Part shown: positions 54,796 to 63,951 of the stretch, in pieces
Layout of the letters: each line of letters begins with the position of its first letter
How positions within the stretch are numbered: position 1 is the stretch's first letter
Assembly: GCF_012844455.2 (NCBI RefSeq)
Contig: NZ_JABBCQ020000011.1
Location: 105,390-169,389 of the forward strand
Reading direction: 5' to 3'
Source of the DNA: Comamonas suwonensis
Lineage (GTDB): Bacteria > Pseudomonadota > Gammaproteobacteria > Burkholderiales > Burkholderiaceae_C
DNA length: 64,000 nucleotides
Translations under genes and position numbers: made by a program
Notes under the pieces: model-generated
What the model saw: the letters and a program-made list of their open reading frames with translations, nothing else
Told to the model about the DNA's origin: nothing
Database searches by the model: none

Positions 54796-55593
54796 TCAAG
54801 CCAGCTCAGGGGGTATGCGTTGCCAGCCTTCAGGCGTTACACGCAGTACCTCCGCACGGTGCTGCGTGGCATCAATGTGCCAGTCGCTCAGCACGATGCG
54901 CCATTGATCTTTGCCCAGCGCATGGTCTGCGGGCTGATGGGTGTGGCCGTGAATCAGCCAAGGTGCTTGCGCAGCCTGCATCCAGGTGGCGACCATTTGC
55001 GCGTCGGCATCGGCATAAGGCGCGCCGCTTTGCTTGCGCTGCTCGCTCTCGGTACGGGCCGATTTGCCAATGGCACGGCGCACGGCCAGTGGCTGGGCCA
55101 GCAACTGCTGCTGCCAGGCAGGGCTGCGCGATACGGCGCGAAACTGCTGGTATTCCACATCATCGAGACACAGTGTATCGCCATGGCTGAGCAAGATGCT
55201 GGGGCCAGCCCAGTGCAGCACCGTGGGCTCGGTCAAGCCGGTCATGCCGCTGCGCTTCAGAAACTCATCACCTGCCAGAAAGTCGCGGTTGCCTACCAGG
55301 AAGAACAGGGGGCGTTTTTGCGCGGCCTCGTGCAGCAGTGCCGCGCATGCGGCTTCAAAGCTATGGGGTTCATCCAATGCATCGTCGCCCACCCAGACTT
55401 CAAACAGGTCGCCCAGCATGAAGATGGCATCTGCCACACTGCGCGCCAGATAGTCCCGCCAAGCTTCAACCGTCTGCGGCTCCGAGGGCTGCAGATGCAG
55501 ATCGGAAATGAAGTCAATGGTGCGCCACTCGGGCGCGCCTTGCAGTTGCGCCACCTGAGGTGCAGTCGTGCGGGGATCTGAAGAGTCAGTCAT
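54796..55593 (-). CDS. lpxH: UDP-2,3-diacylglucosamine diphosphatase
   Basis: 265-residue lipid A pathway enzyme cleaving UDP-2,3-diacylglucosamine to lipid X and UMP at the inner-membrane surface. The calcineurin-like metal motifs are FISDLHL, MLGDLFEVWVGDD, FLVGNRDF, LLSHGDTLC and IHGHTHQP in order. Length is slightly above E. coli LpxH (240). It is downstream of the two cyclophilin genes on the same strand, an order I know from other Burkholderiales. Confidence 0.94.
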   Translation of the reverse strand: MTDSSDPRTTAPQVAQLQGAPEWRTIDFISDLHLQPSEPQTVEAWRDYLARSVADAIFMLGDLFEVWVGDDALDEPHSFEAACAALLHEAAQKRPLFFLVGNRDFLAGDEFLKRSGMTGLTEPTVLHWAGPSILLSHGDTLCLDDVEYQQFRAVSRSPAWQQQLLAQPLAVRRAIGKSARTESEQRKQSGAPYADADAQMVATWMQAAQAPWLIHGHTHQPADHALGKDQWRIVLSDWHIDATQHRAEVLRVTPEGWQRIPPELA

Positions 55594-55677
55594 GGATAAA
55601 GAGAAAGGGGCGCAGCCTTAAAAACAATAACGGCCTCACAGTGGGGCGGCAAGCAAGGGCCGCCCCGCAGCGAGGCC

Positions 55678-55740
55678 GTCGTCCCCTCCCGCGTAGCGAG
55701 AGAGGGGGAAAGCGCGGTAGCGCCTCAGGGGGAGCGATTA
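55678..55740. repeat. Two-hairpin repeat after ppiB (copy B)
   Basis: GTCGTCCCCTCCCGCG ... GAGAGGGGG, then GCGCGGTAGCGCC and CTCAGGGGGAGCGATTA. Closely matches copy A (37228-37286) and also includes the stop codon of its gene. A further GGGGCGGC / GCCGCCCC hairpin (55643-55666) follows on the ppiB transcript. Confidence 0.8.
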
Positions 55741-56265
55741 GATCGCCACAGCCTTGTCGATCACCACGGCGTCAAAAGGCACGTCGTCGTGGAAGCCCTT
55801 GCGCGAAGTGCGAACCTTCTTGATGGCTTCAACCACTTCTTCACCCTTGACCACCTTGCCGAACACAGCGTAGCCCCAGCCTTGGCCGTTGGGGGCCGTG
55901 TGGTTGAGGAAGGCGTTGTCCACGGTGTTGATGAAGAACTGAGCCGTAGCGCTGTGTGGGTCGCTGGTGCGAGCCATAGCGATGGTGTACTTGTCGTTCT
56001 TCAGGCCGTTCTTGGCTTCGTTCTCGATAGGCGCATCGCTGTCCTTTTGCTTCATGTCAGCAGTGAAACCGCCGCCTTGGATCATGAAGTTCTTGATCAC
56101 GCGGTGGAACACGGTGCCGTCGTAGAAGCCCTTGTTCACGTAGCCCAGGAAATTCTCGGTGGACTTGGGAGCGTTCACAGCGTCCAGTTCCAGAGTGATC
56201 ACGCCTTGAGTCGCGGTTTCAGCCACGTTGATGGTGATGTGCAGTTCAACTTGAGGATTGCTCAT
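55738..56265 (-). CDS. ppiB: Cytoplasmic cyclophilin peptidyl-prolyl isomerase
   Basis: 175-residue cyclophilin catalysing cis-trans isomerisation of prolyl bonds. [21 protein letters not shown] carries the catalytic arginine; [12 protein letters not shown] and [15 protein letters not shown] follow. No signal peptide, so cytoplasmic. The start [10 protein letters not shown] at 56265 is preferred to an upstream ATG at 56310. It lies 71 bases after the exported paralogue; the two arose by duplication of a family common in this order. Confidence 0.94.
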   Translation of the reverse strand: MSNPQVELHITINVAETATQGVITLELDAVNAPKSTENFLGYVNKGFYDGTVFHRVIKNFMIQGGGFTADMKQKDSDAPIENEAKNGLKNDKYTIAMARTSDPHSATAQFFINTVDNAFLNHTAPNGQGWGYAVFGKVVKGEEVVEAIKKVRTSRKGFHDDVPFDAVVIDKAVAI

Positions 56266-56336
56266 GTCTGTCTTTCTTGAGGATTGAGAGGGGGAGGCTG
56301 GCGCTGGCACCTGAATGCCGGGCAGCCCTTGCTGGC

Positions 56337-56921
56337 TTATTTGATTTCGGTGGCCGAAAGGATTGTCACCGCCGTCACGGGCACATTCTGGTGCATGCCG
56401 CGGTTGCCCGTAGCCACGGCACGGATTTTGTCCACCACATCCATGCCCTTGGTGACCTTGCCGAACACGGTGTATCCGTGGCCGTCAGGCTTGGGGGCGT
56501 TGAGCATGTCGTTATTCACCAGATTGATGAAAAACTGGGAGGTAGCCGAGTTGGGGTTGCCGGTACGCGCCATGGCGATGGTGCCGCGGTCGTTTTTCAG
56601 GCCATTGCTGGCTTCCAGTGGAATCGGGGCGCGGGTGGGCTTTTCGTTCAGGTTGGCATCCATGCCGCCGCCCTGAATCATGAAGCCATCAATCACGCGG
56701 TGAAACACCGTGCCGTCATAGTGCTTGTCGCGTACATATTGCAGAAAATTGGCCGCGCTCTTGGGGGCCTTGGCGTCGTTCAGCTCCACCACAATGTCGC
56801 CCATGCTGGTCTTGATCTGCACCTTGGACTGCGCTTGCGCGAAGCTGGGAGCTGCAAAAACAGTAGCTGTTAGCGCAATAGAAGCAAGGGTTTTAAGGAT
56901 TTTTCGACGAAAATTCAGCAT
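56337..56921 (-). CDS. ppiA: Periplasmic cyclophilin peptidyl-prolyl isomerase
   Basis: 194-residue cyclophilin with an N-terminal signal peptide (basic [10 protein letters not shown], hydrophobic core, cleavage near FAQAQS). [20 protein letters not shown] has the catalytic Arg, with [13 protein letters not shown] and [15 protein letters not shown]. It assists folding of envelope proteins. The start at 56921 gives a normal signal. A copy of the dispersed repeat, reading on the opposite strand at 56859-56903, contributes codons of the signal peptide core. Confidence 0.92.
   Translation of the reverse strand: MLNFRRKILKTLASIALTATVFAAPSFAQAQSKVQIKTSMGDIVVELNDAKAPKSAANFLQYVRDKHYDGTVFHRVIDGFMIQGGGMDANLNEKPTRAPIPLEASNGLKNDRGTIAMARTGNPNSATSQFFINLVNNDMLNAPKPDGHGYTVFGKVTKGMDVVDKIRAVATGNRGMHQNVPVTAVTILSATEIK
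56859..56903 (+). repeat. Dispersed TAGCTG-N18 repeat within the ppiA signal peptide codons
   Basis: CAGTAGCTGTTAGCGCAATA, with GGGTTTTAAGG 18 nt after TAGCTG. It lies antisense inside the 5' part of ppiA. The fixed spacing agrees with other copies, but the 3' half is weak. Confidence 0.45.
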
Positions 56922-57060
56922 GTCATATTCCTGAGGTGTGTACGCCTTGGCCGCAAGCCGCTGTGCCGCGGCCTCTGAGTTCAGGCTGTATGGGAGCTGA
57001 GGGCGCAGACCCACTTCACAAGAGGCGGATCGCTTTATACGGGACTGATGAAGCGTAGCT

Positions 57061-57645
57061 TCAGCGTTGAGCAGGCTGCGTGGGCTGGACTGCTGCAGGT
57101 CCCGTTGCTGGCGCAGCGACAGACGCTGCAGGCTGCAACATATCCTTGAGCTGCTTGAGCTTGGGGTTCAAGGCAGCAGGGCGGCCGCCCTTGGCCAGAG
57201 ACTGCGCATAGGACTGGTAAGCGAGGCGGGCGTAGATATCGCCCAGGTTCTCGTGTGCCACGGCGTAATTCGGGTTGTTGCGCACAGCGGCCTCAAGGGC
57301 GGAGCGGGCGCGGTCCAGATCACCCTGACGCGCATAGATCACGGCCAGGTTGTTATAGGGCTCGGGCAGCTCTGGGTAGTCCTCGGTCAGCAGGCGGAAG
57401 GCGGTGATGGCGTCTTCGGTCTTGCCATCATTGGTCAGTGCAATACCGCGCAGAAAACGCATCTGCGGGTCACGCGCATTCTTGGCGAGATAGGTGTCGG
57501 CTTTTTGCAGTGCCTGTTGCGTCTTGCCGCTCTTGAGTAACTGGGCAACATCCGAGTAATCATCGGCGTAGGCGCTGCCGGCGGTGAGCATGACGGCCAC
57601 AACGGCCATACGCGCTGCGGTACTAAACAAGTTGCGTACAGGCAT
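57061..57645 (-). CDS. Exported tetratricopeptide-repeat protein
   Basis: 194 residues: a signal peptide ending GSAYADD, then three to four TPR units, the clearest being [20 protein letters not shown] and [21 protein letters not shown] Pro/Ala-rich tail follows. TPR proteins serve as scaffolds for protein complexes; the partner is unknown. It lies 140 bases upstream of ppiA on the same strand and divergent from cysS. Confidence 0.9.
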   Translation of the reverse strand: MPVRNLFSTAARMAVVAVMLTAGSAYADDYSDVAQLLKSGKTQQALQKADTYLAKNARDPQMRFLRGIALTNDGKTEDAITAFRLLTEDYPELPEPYNNLAVIYARQGDLDRARSALEAAVRNNPNYAVAHENLGDIYARLAYQSYAQSLAKGGRPAALNPKLKQLKDMLQPAASVAAPATGPAAVQPTQPAQR

Positions 57646-57863
57646 GTAGGTGCTTTCGGTGCGCCGCAAGAACTGCCCTGCGGCGGGGGCTTATACTGAC
57701 GGGAATTGTAGCTGAGGGGTGCGCAGCGCTTAGGCGTCTGACCAGGCAGGGATGTGTCTGGATGCTAGTGCGCATTTTTCAGTCTCAGGGTATGGCAGCA
57801 CGGTTGATGCAAAGCAGCATGCCGGTCCGCTGGTCGCCACCCTCTCTCCCTAATTCAAGATTC

Positions 57864-59249
57864 ATGAGTTTGCGTATCTACAACACGCTGTCGCGTGCAT
57901 TGGAATCGTTTTCGCCGATCGAGCCGGGTCATGTGCGCATGTACGTCTGCGGCATGACGGTGTACGACCTCTGCCACCTGGGCCATGCGCGCTCCATGGT
58001 GGCATTTGACGTGGTGCAGCGCTGGCTACGTGCCACCGGCTACCAGGTGACCTATGTGCGCAACATCACCGATATTGATGACAAGATCATCAAGCGCGCG
58101 GTGGAAAACGGAGAAACCATCCGCAGCCTGACTGATCGCATGATCGACGCGCTGCATCAGGATGCCGATGCGCTGGGCATTGAGCGCCCCACGCTGGAGC
58201 CGCGCGCCACCGAATATGTGCCACAGATGCTGAACATGATTGGTACTTTGCAGACCAAGGGTCTGGCCTATCAGGCAGGCAATGGCGATGTGAACTATGC
58301 CGTGCGCAAGTTCCCCGGCTACGGCAAGTTGTCTGGCAAGTCGCTGGACGAGCTGAATGCGGGTGAGCGTGTGGCAGTGGCTGATGGCAAGCATGATCCG
58401 CTGGACTTTGTACTGTGGAAATCCGCCAAGGCAGATGAACCAGCGGACGTGAAATGGCAAAGCCCATTTGGTGAAGGCCGCCCCGGTTGGCACATTGAGT
58501 GTTCGGCCATGGGTTGCGAGTTGCTGGGCGAGAGCTTTGATATTCATGGCGGTGGTGCTGACCTGCAGTTTCCCCACCACGAAAACGAAATTGCCCAGAG
58601 CGAAGGCGCCACCGGCAAGCCGTTTGCCCAGACATGGATGCACAACGGCTTCATCAACGTGGACAACGAAAAGATGTCCAAGTCGCTGGGCAACTTCTTC
58701 ACGATTCGGGATGTGCTCAAAGAATACGACGCTGAAACCATTCGTTTCTTCGTCGTGCGCAGCCATTACCGCAGCCCGCTGAACTACTCCAACGTGCACT
58801 TGGATGATGCGCGTGTGGCCCTCAAGCGACTTTATACGGCTCTGGATCTGGTAGCCGCTGCTGCCGTGCAGGTGGACTGGAGCAATCCTTACGCCGCGCG
58901 CTTCAAGGCGGCGATGGATGAGGACTTCGGTACACCCGAGGCGGTGGCTGTGCTGTTTGAGCTGGCTGCTGAAGTCAACCGCAACAAGTCGCCCGAAGTG
59001 GCGGGCTTGCTCAAGGCGCTGGGCGCAAGCCTGGGTCTGCTGCAGGGCGAACCTCAGAAGTTTTTGCAGGCTGGCGCTGAAGGTGTGGATGCTGCCGCCA
59101 TTGAGGCGCAAATTGCCGCCCGCGCAGCCGCCAAGGCTGACAAAAACTGGGCCGAGGCCGATCGCATTCGCAAGGAACTGCTGGGGCAGGGCATTGTCCT
59201 GAAGGACTCTGCCGCCGGTACGACTTGGGAAGCTGCGGCTAAGGGTTAA
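57864..59249 (+). CDS. cysS: Cysteinyl-tRNA synthetase
   Basis: 461-residue class I synthetase. The zinc-binding start [18 protein letters not shown] includes the HIGH-like motif HLGH; further zinc ligands are in WHIECSAM and PHHENE, and the KMSKS loop reads [12 protein letters not shown]. Length is exactly that of E. coli CysS. The start [11 protein letters not shown] at 57864 was chosen; an upstream frame to 57762 lacks family similarity. Confidence 0.97.
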   Translation: MSLRIYNTLSRALESFSPIEPGHVRMYVCGMTVYDLCHLGHARSMVAFDVVQRWLRATGYQVTYVRNITDIDDKIIKRAVENGETIRSLTDRMIDALHQDADALGIERPTLEPRATEYVPQMLNMIGTLQTKGLAYQAGNGDVNYAVRKFPGYGKLSGKSLDELNAGERVAVADGKHDPLDFVLWKSAKADEPADVKWQSPFGEGRPGWHIECSAMGCELLGESFDIHGGGADLQFPHHENEIAQSEGATGKPFAQTWMHNGFINVDNEKMSKSLGNFFTIRDVLKEYDAETIRFFVVRSHYRSPLNYSNVHLDDARVALKRLYTALDLVAAAAVQVDWSNPYAARFKAAMDEDFGTPEAVAVLFELAAEVNRNKSPEVAGLLKALGASLGLLQGEPQKFLQAGAEGVDAAAIEAQIAARAAAKADKNWAEADRIRKELLGQGIVLKDSAAGTTWEAAAKG

Positions 59250-59299
59250 GGCTTCATGCAAATTTCCATTAACACTGTGCGCAGTGCGAAAGGCCGTGC

Positions 59300-60175
59300 A
59301 TGAGCGCGGTCAAACATCTGGACACCATGGATTTTGAGCAGCTGCCTCTGGTGGCTGATCTGCCTGTGCCCATGGGCCCGGCAGCACCGTTGCCTGTGGC
59401 TCCTTTAGGGGCTGCTGGGGCTGTAGCGCTTGCTGAGACGATGGTGTCAGCTAGTAAAGCGGTAGCGTCCCCCAAGGCGGCACCCGTCCCCAAGGCGCCT
59501 GCGCCCAAGATCAACCTGGCTTTCCCAGAAGGCGTGCCAGCCTACTGGGAAGAAGCCTGCCGCCAGCTCATGCGCCGTGATCGCGTGCTCAAGCGCTTGA
59601 TTCCGCAGCTCAGCAGCCAGGCGCTGCTGCCGAGTGGCTCAGGGTTTGGACAAGGTCAGGGTCAAGATCAGGCCTTTGCCACGCTGGCTCGCTCCATCGT
59701 GGGCCAGCAGATTTCTGCCAAATCCGCCAAGACGCTGTGGAACAAGTTTGCCAAGCTGCTCATTGAGATGCAGCCTGAGCAGGTGCTCAAGCTCAAGGTG
59801 GACGATATGCGCGGGGCTGGCCTGTCGGCACGCAAGGTGGACTATCTGGTCGATCTGGCGCTGCACTTCACGGAAAACCGCCTGCGCATGGATGAGTGGC
59901 CTGAGATGGGTGATGACGAAATCATCGCCGAGCTCATGTCCATTCGCGGTCTCAGTCGCTGGACGGCTGAGAATTTTCTGATTTACTACCTGGCGCGGCC
60001 GAATGTGCTGCCGCTGGATGATGCCCGGTTGATTCAGGGCATTTCACTCAATCATTTTTCGGGCGATCCTGTCAGTCGCAGTGACGCCCGAGAGGTCGCC
60101 GAGGCTTGGAAGCCGTGGTGTACGGTGGCAACTTGGTATATTTGGCGCTCGCTCGAAGCGCAGCCTGTGGCTTGA
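59300..60175 (+). CDS. HhH-GPD DNA glycosylase (AlkA/3-methyladenine type)
   Basis: 291-residue base-excision repair glycosylase removing alkylated purines. The first ~75 residues are a Pro/Ala-rich, low-complexity extension. The HhH-GPD domain follows with ATLARSIVGQQISAKSAKTLW, the helix-hairpin-helix MSIRGLSRWTAENFLIYYL, and the catalytic Asp in VLPLDDARLIQG. Part of the extension is encoded by a dispersed repeat copy on the opposite strand (59424-59453). It lies between cysS and accA. Confidence 0.9.
   Translation: MSAVKHLDTMDFEQLPLVADLPVPMGPAAPLPVAPLGAAGAVALAETMVSASKAVASPKAAPVPKAPAPKINLAFPEGVPAYWEEACRQLMRRDRVLKRLIPQLSSQALLPSGSGFGQGQGQDQAFATLARSIVGQQISAKSAKTLWNKFAKLLIEMQPEQVLKLKVDDMRGAGLSARKVDYLVDLALHFTENRLRMDEWPEMGDDEIIAELMSIRGLSRWTAENFLIYYLARPNVLPLDDARLIQGISLNHFSGDPVSRSDAREVAEAWKPWCTVATWYIWRSLEAQPVA
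59418..59456 (-). repeat. Dispersed TAGCTG-N18 repeat within the glycosylase N-terminal extension
   Basis: Read on the minus strand, CTAGCTG is followed after exactly 18 nt by GCGCTACAGCCC, matching the comEC copy (GCGCTACAGGCC). It falls in the low-complexity linker region of the protein. Confidence 0.5.
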
Positions 60176-60235
60176 TGAGATCTGTCCACTGGCCGATTGC
60201 AAGAGTTGCAACAGGCTGGCACAAGGAGAAATACG

Positions 60236-61213
60236 TTGGCGAAAAAGAACTTTCTGGATTTTGAGCAGCCCATTGCAGAACTCGAATCCAAAATCGAAGA
60301 ACTGCGTTATGTGCAGACTGAAAGCGCAGTCGATATCTCGGAAGAGATTGATCAGCTCAGCAAAAAAAGCCTGCAGCTGACCAAGGACATCTACAGTGAT
60401 CTGACCCCTTGGCAGATCACCAAGATTGCCCGTCATACCGAGCGTCCCTATACGCTTGACTATGTGCGCGAGTGCTTTACCGACTTTGTCGAGATGCACG
60501 GTGATCGTCACTTTGCCGACGATCAGTCCATCATCGGTGGTCTGGCCCGTTTCAACGGCCAGCCCTGCATGGTGATTGGTCACCAAAAAGGCCGTGACAC
60601 CAAAGAGCGCACGCTGCGCAACTTTGGCATGACGCGTCCTGAAGGCTATCGCAAGTCTCTGCGTCTGATGAAGACCGCAGAAAAGTTCAAGCTGCCCGTG
60701 TTCACTTTTGTGGATACGCCCGGTGCCTTTCCTGGTATCGATGCTGAAGAGCGTGGTCAGTCCGAAGCCATTGGCCGCAACATCTATGAGATGGCCCAGC
60801 TGCAAACCCCCATCATCACCACCATCATTGGTGAAGGTGGCTCGGGCGGCGCGCTGGCCATTGCTGTGGCTGACCAGGTGCTGATGTTGCAGTACTCCGT
60901 GTACTCCGTGATCAGCCCCGAAGGTTGTGCTTCCATTCTGTGGAAGACGGGTGAAAAGGCCCAAGAGGCGGCAGATGCCATGGGCATCACCGCTCATCGC
61001 CTGAAGGCGCTGGGCCTGGTGGATAAGATCGTCAACGAACCCGTGGGTGGCGCTCACCGCGATACCAAGCAAATGGGTGCTTTCCTCAAGCGTGCGCTGG
61101 GCGATGCTCTGCGTCAGCTGTCGGATCTGAAGCCCAAGGAACTGCAAGATCGCCGCTACGAGCGTATTCAGAGCTACGGCAAGTTCTCTGATACCAAGGC
61201 GGACAACAGCTAA
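60236..61213 (+). CDS. accA: Acetyl-CoA carboxylase carboxyltransferase subunit alpha
   Basis: 325-residue subunit that with AccD transfers CO2 from biotin to acetyl-CoA, the first step of fatty acid synthesis. The N-terminal [21 protein letters not shown], the [25 protein letters not shown] core, and [20 protein letters not shown] and [15 protein letters not shown] mark the crotonase-type active site. I set a TTG start at 60236 because AAGGAG lies nine bases upstream and the protein then begins exactly like the family; an ATG at 60197 adds 13 foreign residues inside the DNA glycosylase/accA junction. Confidence 0.95.
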   Translation: MAKKNFLDFEQPIAELESKIEELRYVQTESAVDISEEIDQLSKKSLQLTKDIYSDLTPWQITKIARHTERPYTLDYVRECFTDFVEMHGDRHFADDQSIIGGLARFNGQPCMVIGHQKGRDTKERTLRNFGMTRPEGYRKSLRLMKTAEKFKLPVFTFVDTPGAFPGIDAEERGQSEAIGRNIYEMAQLQTPIITTIIGEGGSGGALAIAVADQVLMLQYSVYSVISPEGCASILWKTGEKAQEAADAMGITAHRLKALGLVDKIVNEPVGGAHRDTKQMGAFLKRALGDALRQLSDLKPKELQDRRYERIQSYGKFSDTKADNS

Positions 61214-61252
61214 GCCAGCGTTTAAGCATCTGCTTGACTGGCGCTTGCGCGC

Positions 61253-61280
61253 AATGGCTCCTTCGGGAGCCATTTGCTTT
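61253..61280 (+). terminator. Terminator after accA
   Basis: AATGGCTCC / GGAGCCATT with a TTCG loop, followed by TGCTTTT; 40 bases after the accA stop. Confidence 0.7.
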
Positions 61281-61299
61281 TGCGGCGGGGTAAGCAGGG

Positions 61300-61360
61300 T
61301 TTTTTGATGAAATATGCCTCTAGCCCTTATGTAGAAAGCGCTAGCTGCTATTGAAATATG
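61300..61360 (-). repeat. Dispersed TAGCTG-N18 repeat between accA and tilS
   Basis: On the minus strand, TTCAATAGCAGCTAGCGCTT, then GGGCTAGAGGCATATTTCATC at the conserved distance. Well preserved in both halves. Confidence 0.75.
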
Positions 61361-61379
61361 AATCTGGAGTCTATTTGCA

Positions 61380-62384
61380 ATGCAAACCCAGTCCGATGCT
61401 GACTTGTTGAGCGCCTCGGCTGCGCTGGTCGATGCGGCCATGGCTGCTTTTCATCCGCCTTTGCCGCTGGCGGTGGCTTTCAGTGGCGGAGCCGACTCGT
61501 CTGCTTTGCTGCTGGCTTGTCATGCGCGCTGGCCGGGGTGGGTGAGGGCGATTCACGTCCACCATGGCTTGCAGGCAGCGGCAGATGATTTTCAAAAGCA
61601 CTGCGAGCAACTGTGCGCGCAGCACGGCATTGCGCTCAAAGTCTGCGCTATTGATGCGCGAAATGCCCAAGGTCAAAGCCCGGAAGATGCGGCACGCCAG
61701 GGTCGTTACGAAGCCTTGGATGGTGCTGCGCAGCAAGACTGGTTCAGTGTGGATGGCGTGGCGCTGGAGCCTGTACGCTCTCTGGCGCTAGCGCAGCATG
61801 CGGATGATCAGGTGGAAACTTTATTGCTGGCGCTGTCACGGGGTGCCGGGGTCGCTGGTTTGGCGGCCATGCCTTCGCATTGGCAGCGGGCGCAGCTTGA
61901 ATGGTTTCGCCCTTTGCTGGCCATCCCCGGGCGGGTGCTCAGAGACTGGCTGTGTCTGCGGGGTGTGGGCTGGGTGGAAGATCCTACTAATGCGGATCAG
62001 GCTTATACGCGCAATCGCATACGGGCGCAGTTGCTGCCAGTGCTGGAGCAAGTCTTTCCACAATTTCGCAGCACCTTTGCCCGCAGTAGCGCTCATTGTG
62101 CGCAGGCATCTGAGTTGCTGGATGAGCAGGCAGCGGTTGATTTACAGGTGGTGGGCACCCCGCCTCATATCAAGCCATTGCAGGCTTTAACTTCGGTGCG
62201 TCTGGGCAATGTGCTGCGCTACTGGCTGCGCTCTATTTATGGCACAACGCCTACGGCGGCCCAGCTTTCACAGCTCATGCAACAGATCGGCGTTTGTACT
62301 ACGCGAGGGCACCGCATCCATATCAAGGTGGGACGCGGTTTTGTCGAGCGCCGAGGGCTAACACTCGATTGGTACAATTCCTAG
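61380..62384 (+). CDS. tilS: tRNA(Ile)-lysidine synthase
   Basis: 334-residue enzyme that converts C34 of tRNA-Ile(CAU) to lysidine so that it reads AUA. The ATP-pyrophosphatase P-loop is AFSGGADSSALLLAC, followed by IHVHHGLQAAADDF, ALAQHADDQVETLLLALSRGAG and EDPTNADQAYTRNRIR, all family motifs. It is about 100 residues shorter than E. coli TilS and lacks most of the C-terminal domains, as in other betaproteobacteria. The ATG begins 166 bases after accA. Confidence 0.94.
   Translation: MQTQSDADLLSASAALVDAAMAAFHPPLPLAVAFSGGADSSALLLACHARWPGWVRAIHVHHGLQAAADDFQKHCEQLCAQHGIALKVCAIDARNAQGQSPEDAARQGRYEALDGAAQQDWFSVDGVALEPVRSLALAQHADDQVETLLLALSRGAGVAGLAAMPSHWQRAQLEWFRPLLAIPGRVLRDWLCLRGVGWVEDPTNADQAYTRNRIRAQLLPVLEQVFPQFRSTFARSSAHCAQASELLDEQAAVDLQVVGTPPHIKPLQALTSVRLGNVLRYWLRSIYGTTPTAAQLSQLMQQIGVCTTRGHRIHIKVGRGFVERRGLTLDWYNS
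62373..62378 (+). promoter_or_regulatory. Candidate lysC -10 box within the tilS end
   Basis: TACAAT six bases before the end of the tilS stop codon region. Transcription from here would give lysC a leader of roughly 90 nt. No clear -35 or terminator/attenuator fold was found in the leader. Confidence 0.35.
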
Positions 62385-62477
62385 GTTTTGGTCTTTCTAC
62401 TTGCACGAAAACCGCCGGCGCGCCAAAACCTTTGTGACCTGCGCCGTGGCAGCTGTTTCGTCACCCTTTAGTATCCA

Positions 62478-63743
62478 ATGGCACTGATCGTTCATAAATA
62501 CGGCGGCACCTCGATGGGCTCGACAGAGCGCATCCGTAACGTCGCCAAGCGCGTGGCCAAGTGGGCTCGGGCAGGCCACCAGATGGTGGTTGTTCCCAGC
62601 GCCATGAGTGGCGAAACCAATCGCTTGCTGGGTCTGGCCAGCGAACTGGCTCCCAGTCACGCGAAGAATTCGTACTACCGTGAGCTCGATATGCTGGCCT
62701 CCACCGGCGAGCAGGCATCGTCGGCGCTGCTGGCGATTGCTCTGCAGGGCGAGGGCGTCGAGTCTGTCAGCTACGCTGGCTGGCAGGTGCCTGTGCGCAC
62801 GGATAGCAGCTTCACCAAAGCTCGCATCGAGTCTATTGATGACAAGCGTGTGCGCGCTGATCTGGATGCAGGTCGCGTCGTCATCGTGACGGGCTTTCAG
62901 GGTATTGACCCCGAAGGGAACATCACGACACTGGGACGCGGCGGCTCTGATACATCGGCGGTGGCTGTGGCTGCGGCGCTGAAGGCTGCCGAAGTGCTGA
63001 TCTACACCGATGTGGACGGTGTCTACACCACCGACCCCCGTGTGGTGTCTGCGGCGAAGCGCCTGGGTACTGTGAGCTTTGAGGAAATGCTGGAAATGGC
63101 AAGCCTTGGTTCCAAGGTGCTGCAGATCCGCTCCGTGGAGTTTGCTGGCAAGTACAAAGTGCCTATGCGCGTGCTTTCCAGCTTCACCCCTTGGGACATC
63201 GATCTGGAAGAAGAAGCCAAGTCCGGCACCCTGATTACTTTTGAGGAAGACGAAAAAATGGAAAAGGCTGTCGTATCCGGCATTGCGTTTAACCGTGGTG
63301 AGGCCAAGATCTCTGTGCTGGGTGTGCCAGACACCCCCGGCATCGCTGCTGGCATCCTGGGTCCAGTGGCTGATGCCAACATCGAAGTTGACGTGATCAT
63401 TCAGAACATCTCCAAGGATGGCAAGACTGATTTCAGCTTCACCGTCAGCCAAGGCGACTACCAGCGTGCACTGGAGCTGCTGAGCGAAACCGTGGCTCCT
63501 TCTCTGGGTGCTTCTGAAGTGGTGGGTAATCCCAACATCGCCAAGGTCAGCATCGTCGGTATCGGCATGCGCAGCCACGTGGGTGTTGCTTCCACAATGT
63601 TCCGCACGCTGAGCAAGGAAGGTGTGAACATTCAAATGATCTCTACTTCCGAAATCAAGACCTCGGTCGTGATCGACGAAAAGTACCTGGAACTGGCCGT
63701 GCGCTCCCTGCACACAGCCTTTGGTTTGGATAAAAGCGAATAA
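62478..63743 (+). CDS. lysC: Aspartate kinase
   Basis: 421-residue enzyme phosphorylating aspartate, the entry to lysine, threonine, methionine and diaminopimelate synthesis. The kinase domain has VHKYGGTSMGSTERI, FQGIDPEGNITTLGRGGSDTSAVA and YTDVDGVYTTDPR. Two C-terminal ACT domains (about 265-335 and 345-420) with ISVLGVPDTPGIAA and VSIVGIGMRSHVGVASTMFR should bind regulatory amino acids. Length is that of single-function Pseudomonas-type kinases that, in this family, are usually inhibited jointly by lysine and threonine. Confidence 0.95.
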   Translation: MALIVHKYGGTSMGSTERIRNVAKRVAKWARAGHQMVVVPSAMSGETNRLLGLASELAPSHAKNSYYRELDMLASTGEQASSALLAIALQGEGVESVSYAGWQVPVRTDSSFTKARIESIDDKRVRADLDAGRVVIVTGFQGIDPEGNITTLGRGGSDTSAVAVAAALKAAEVLIYTDVDGVYTTDPRVVSAAKRLGTVSFEEMLEMASLGSKVLQIRSVEFAGKYKVPMRVLSSFTPWDIDLEEEAKSGTLITFEEDEKMEKAVVSGIAFNRGEAKISVLGVPDTPGIAAGILGPVADANIEVDVIIQNISKDGKTDFSFTVSQGDYQRALELLSETVAPSLGASEVVGNPNIAKVSIVGIGMRSHVGVASTMFRTLSKEGVNIQMISTSEIKTSVVIDEKYLELAVRSLHTAFGLDKSE

Positions 63744-63779
63744 TTTTCGCAACTTTCCAAAAACGCTTTAAAAGCTGCT

Positions 63780-63785
63780 TACAAT
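63780..63785 (+). promoter_or_regulatory. Candidate -10 box of tRNA-Ser
   Basis: TACAAT 11 bases before the first base of the tRNA. The -35 region is not clear. Confidence 0.5.
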
Positions 63786-63796
63786 AGCGACATACT

Positions 63797-63889
63797 GGAA
63801 ACGTGACCGAGTGGCCGAAGGTGCTCCCCTGCTAAGGGAGTATGGGGTGTAGAGCCTCATCGAGGGTTCGAATCCCTCCGTTTCCGCCA
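63797..63889 (+). tRNA. tRNA-Ser, anticodon GCT
   Basis: 93-nt class II tRNA. The acceptor stem GGAAACG pairs with CGTTTCC, with discriminator G and an encoded CCA end. The anticodon stem-loop is CTCCC-CTGCTAA-GGGAG, so the anticodon is GCT reading AGC/AGU serine codons. A long variable arm (between the anticodon stem and GAGGG-TTCGAAT-CCCTC T-arm) is typical of tRNA-Ser. Confidence 0.95.
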
Positions 63890-63893
63890 AATC

Positions 63894-63921
63894 AAAGAAA
63901 AAGCCGAAAGGCTTTTTCTTT
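63894..63921 (+). terminator. Terminator after tRNA-Ser
   Basis: AAAGAAAAAGCC / GGCTTTTTCTTT with a GAAA tetraloop, then a T run. Confidence 0.85.
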
Positions 63922-63951
63922 TTGTTAGGATCCTTTGGGTGCTAACAAAAA
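63919..63951. repeat. 10-bp inverted repeat after tRNA-Ser
   Basis: TTTTTGTTAG (63919-63928) and CTAACAAAAA (63942-63951) are exact complements 13 bases apart. It overlaps the terminator's T run. Its role is unclear; the window ends 50 bases later with no gene visible. Confidence 0.6.
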
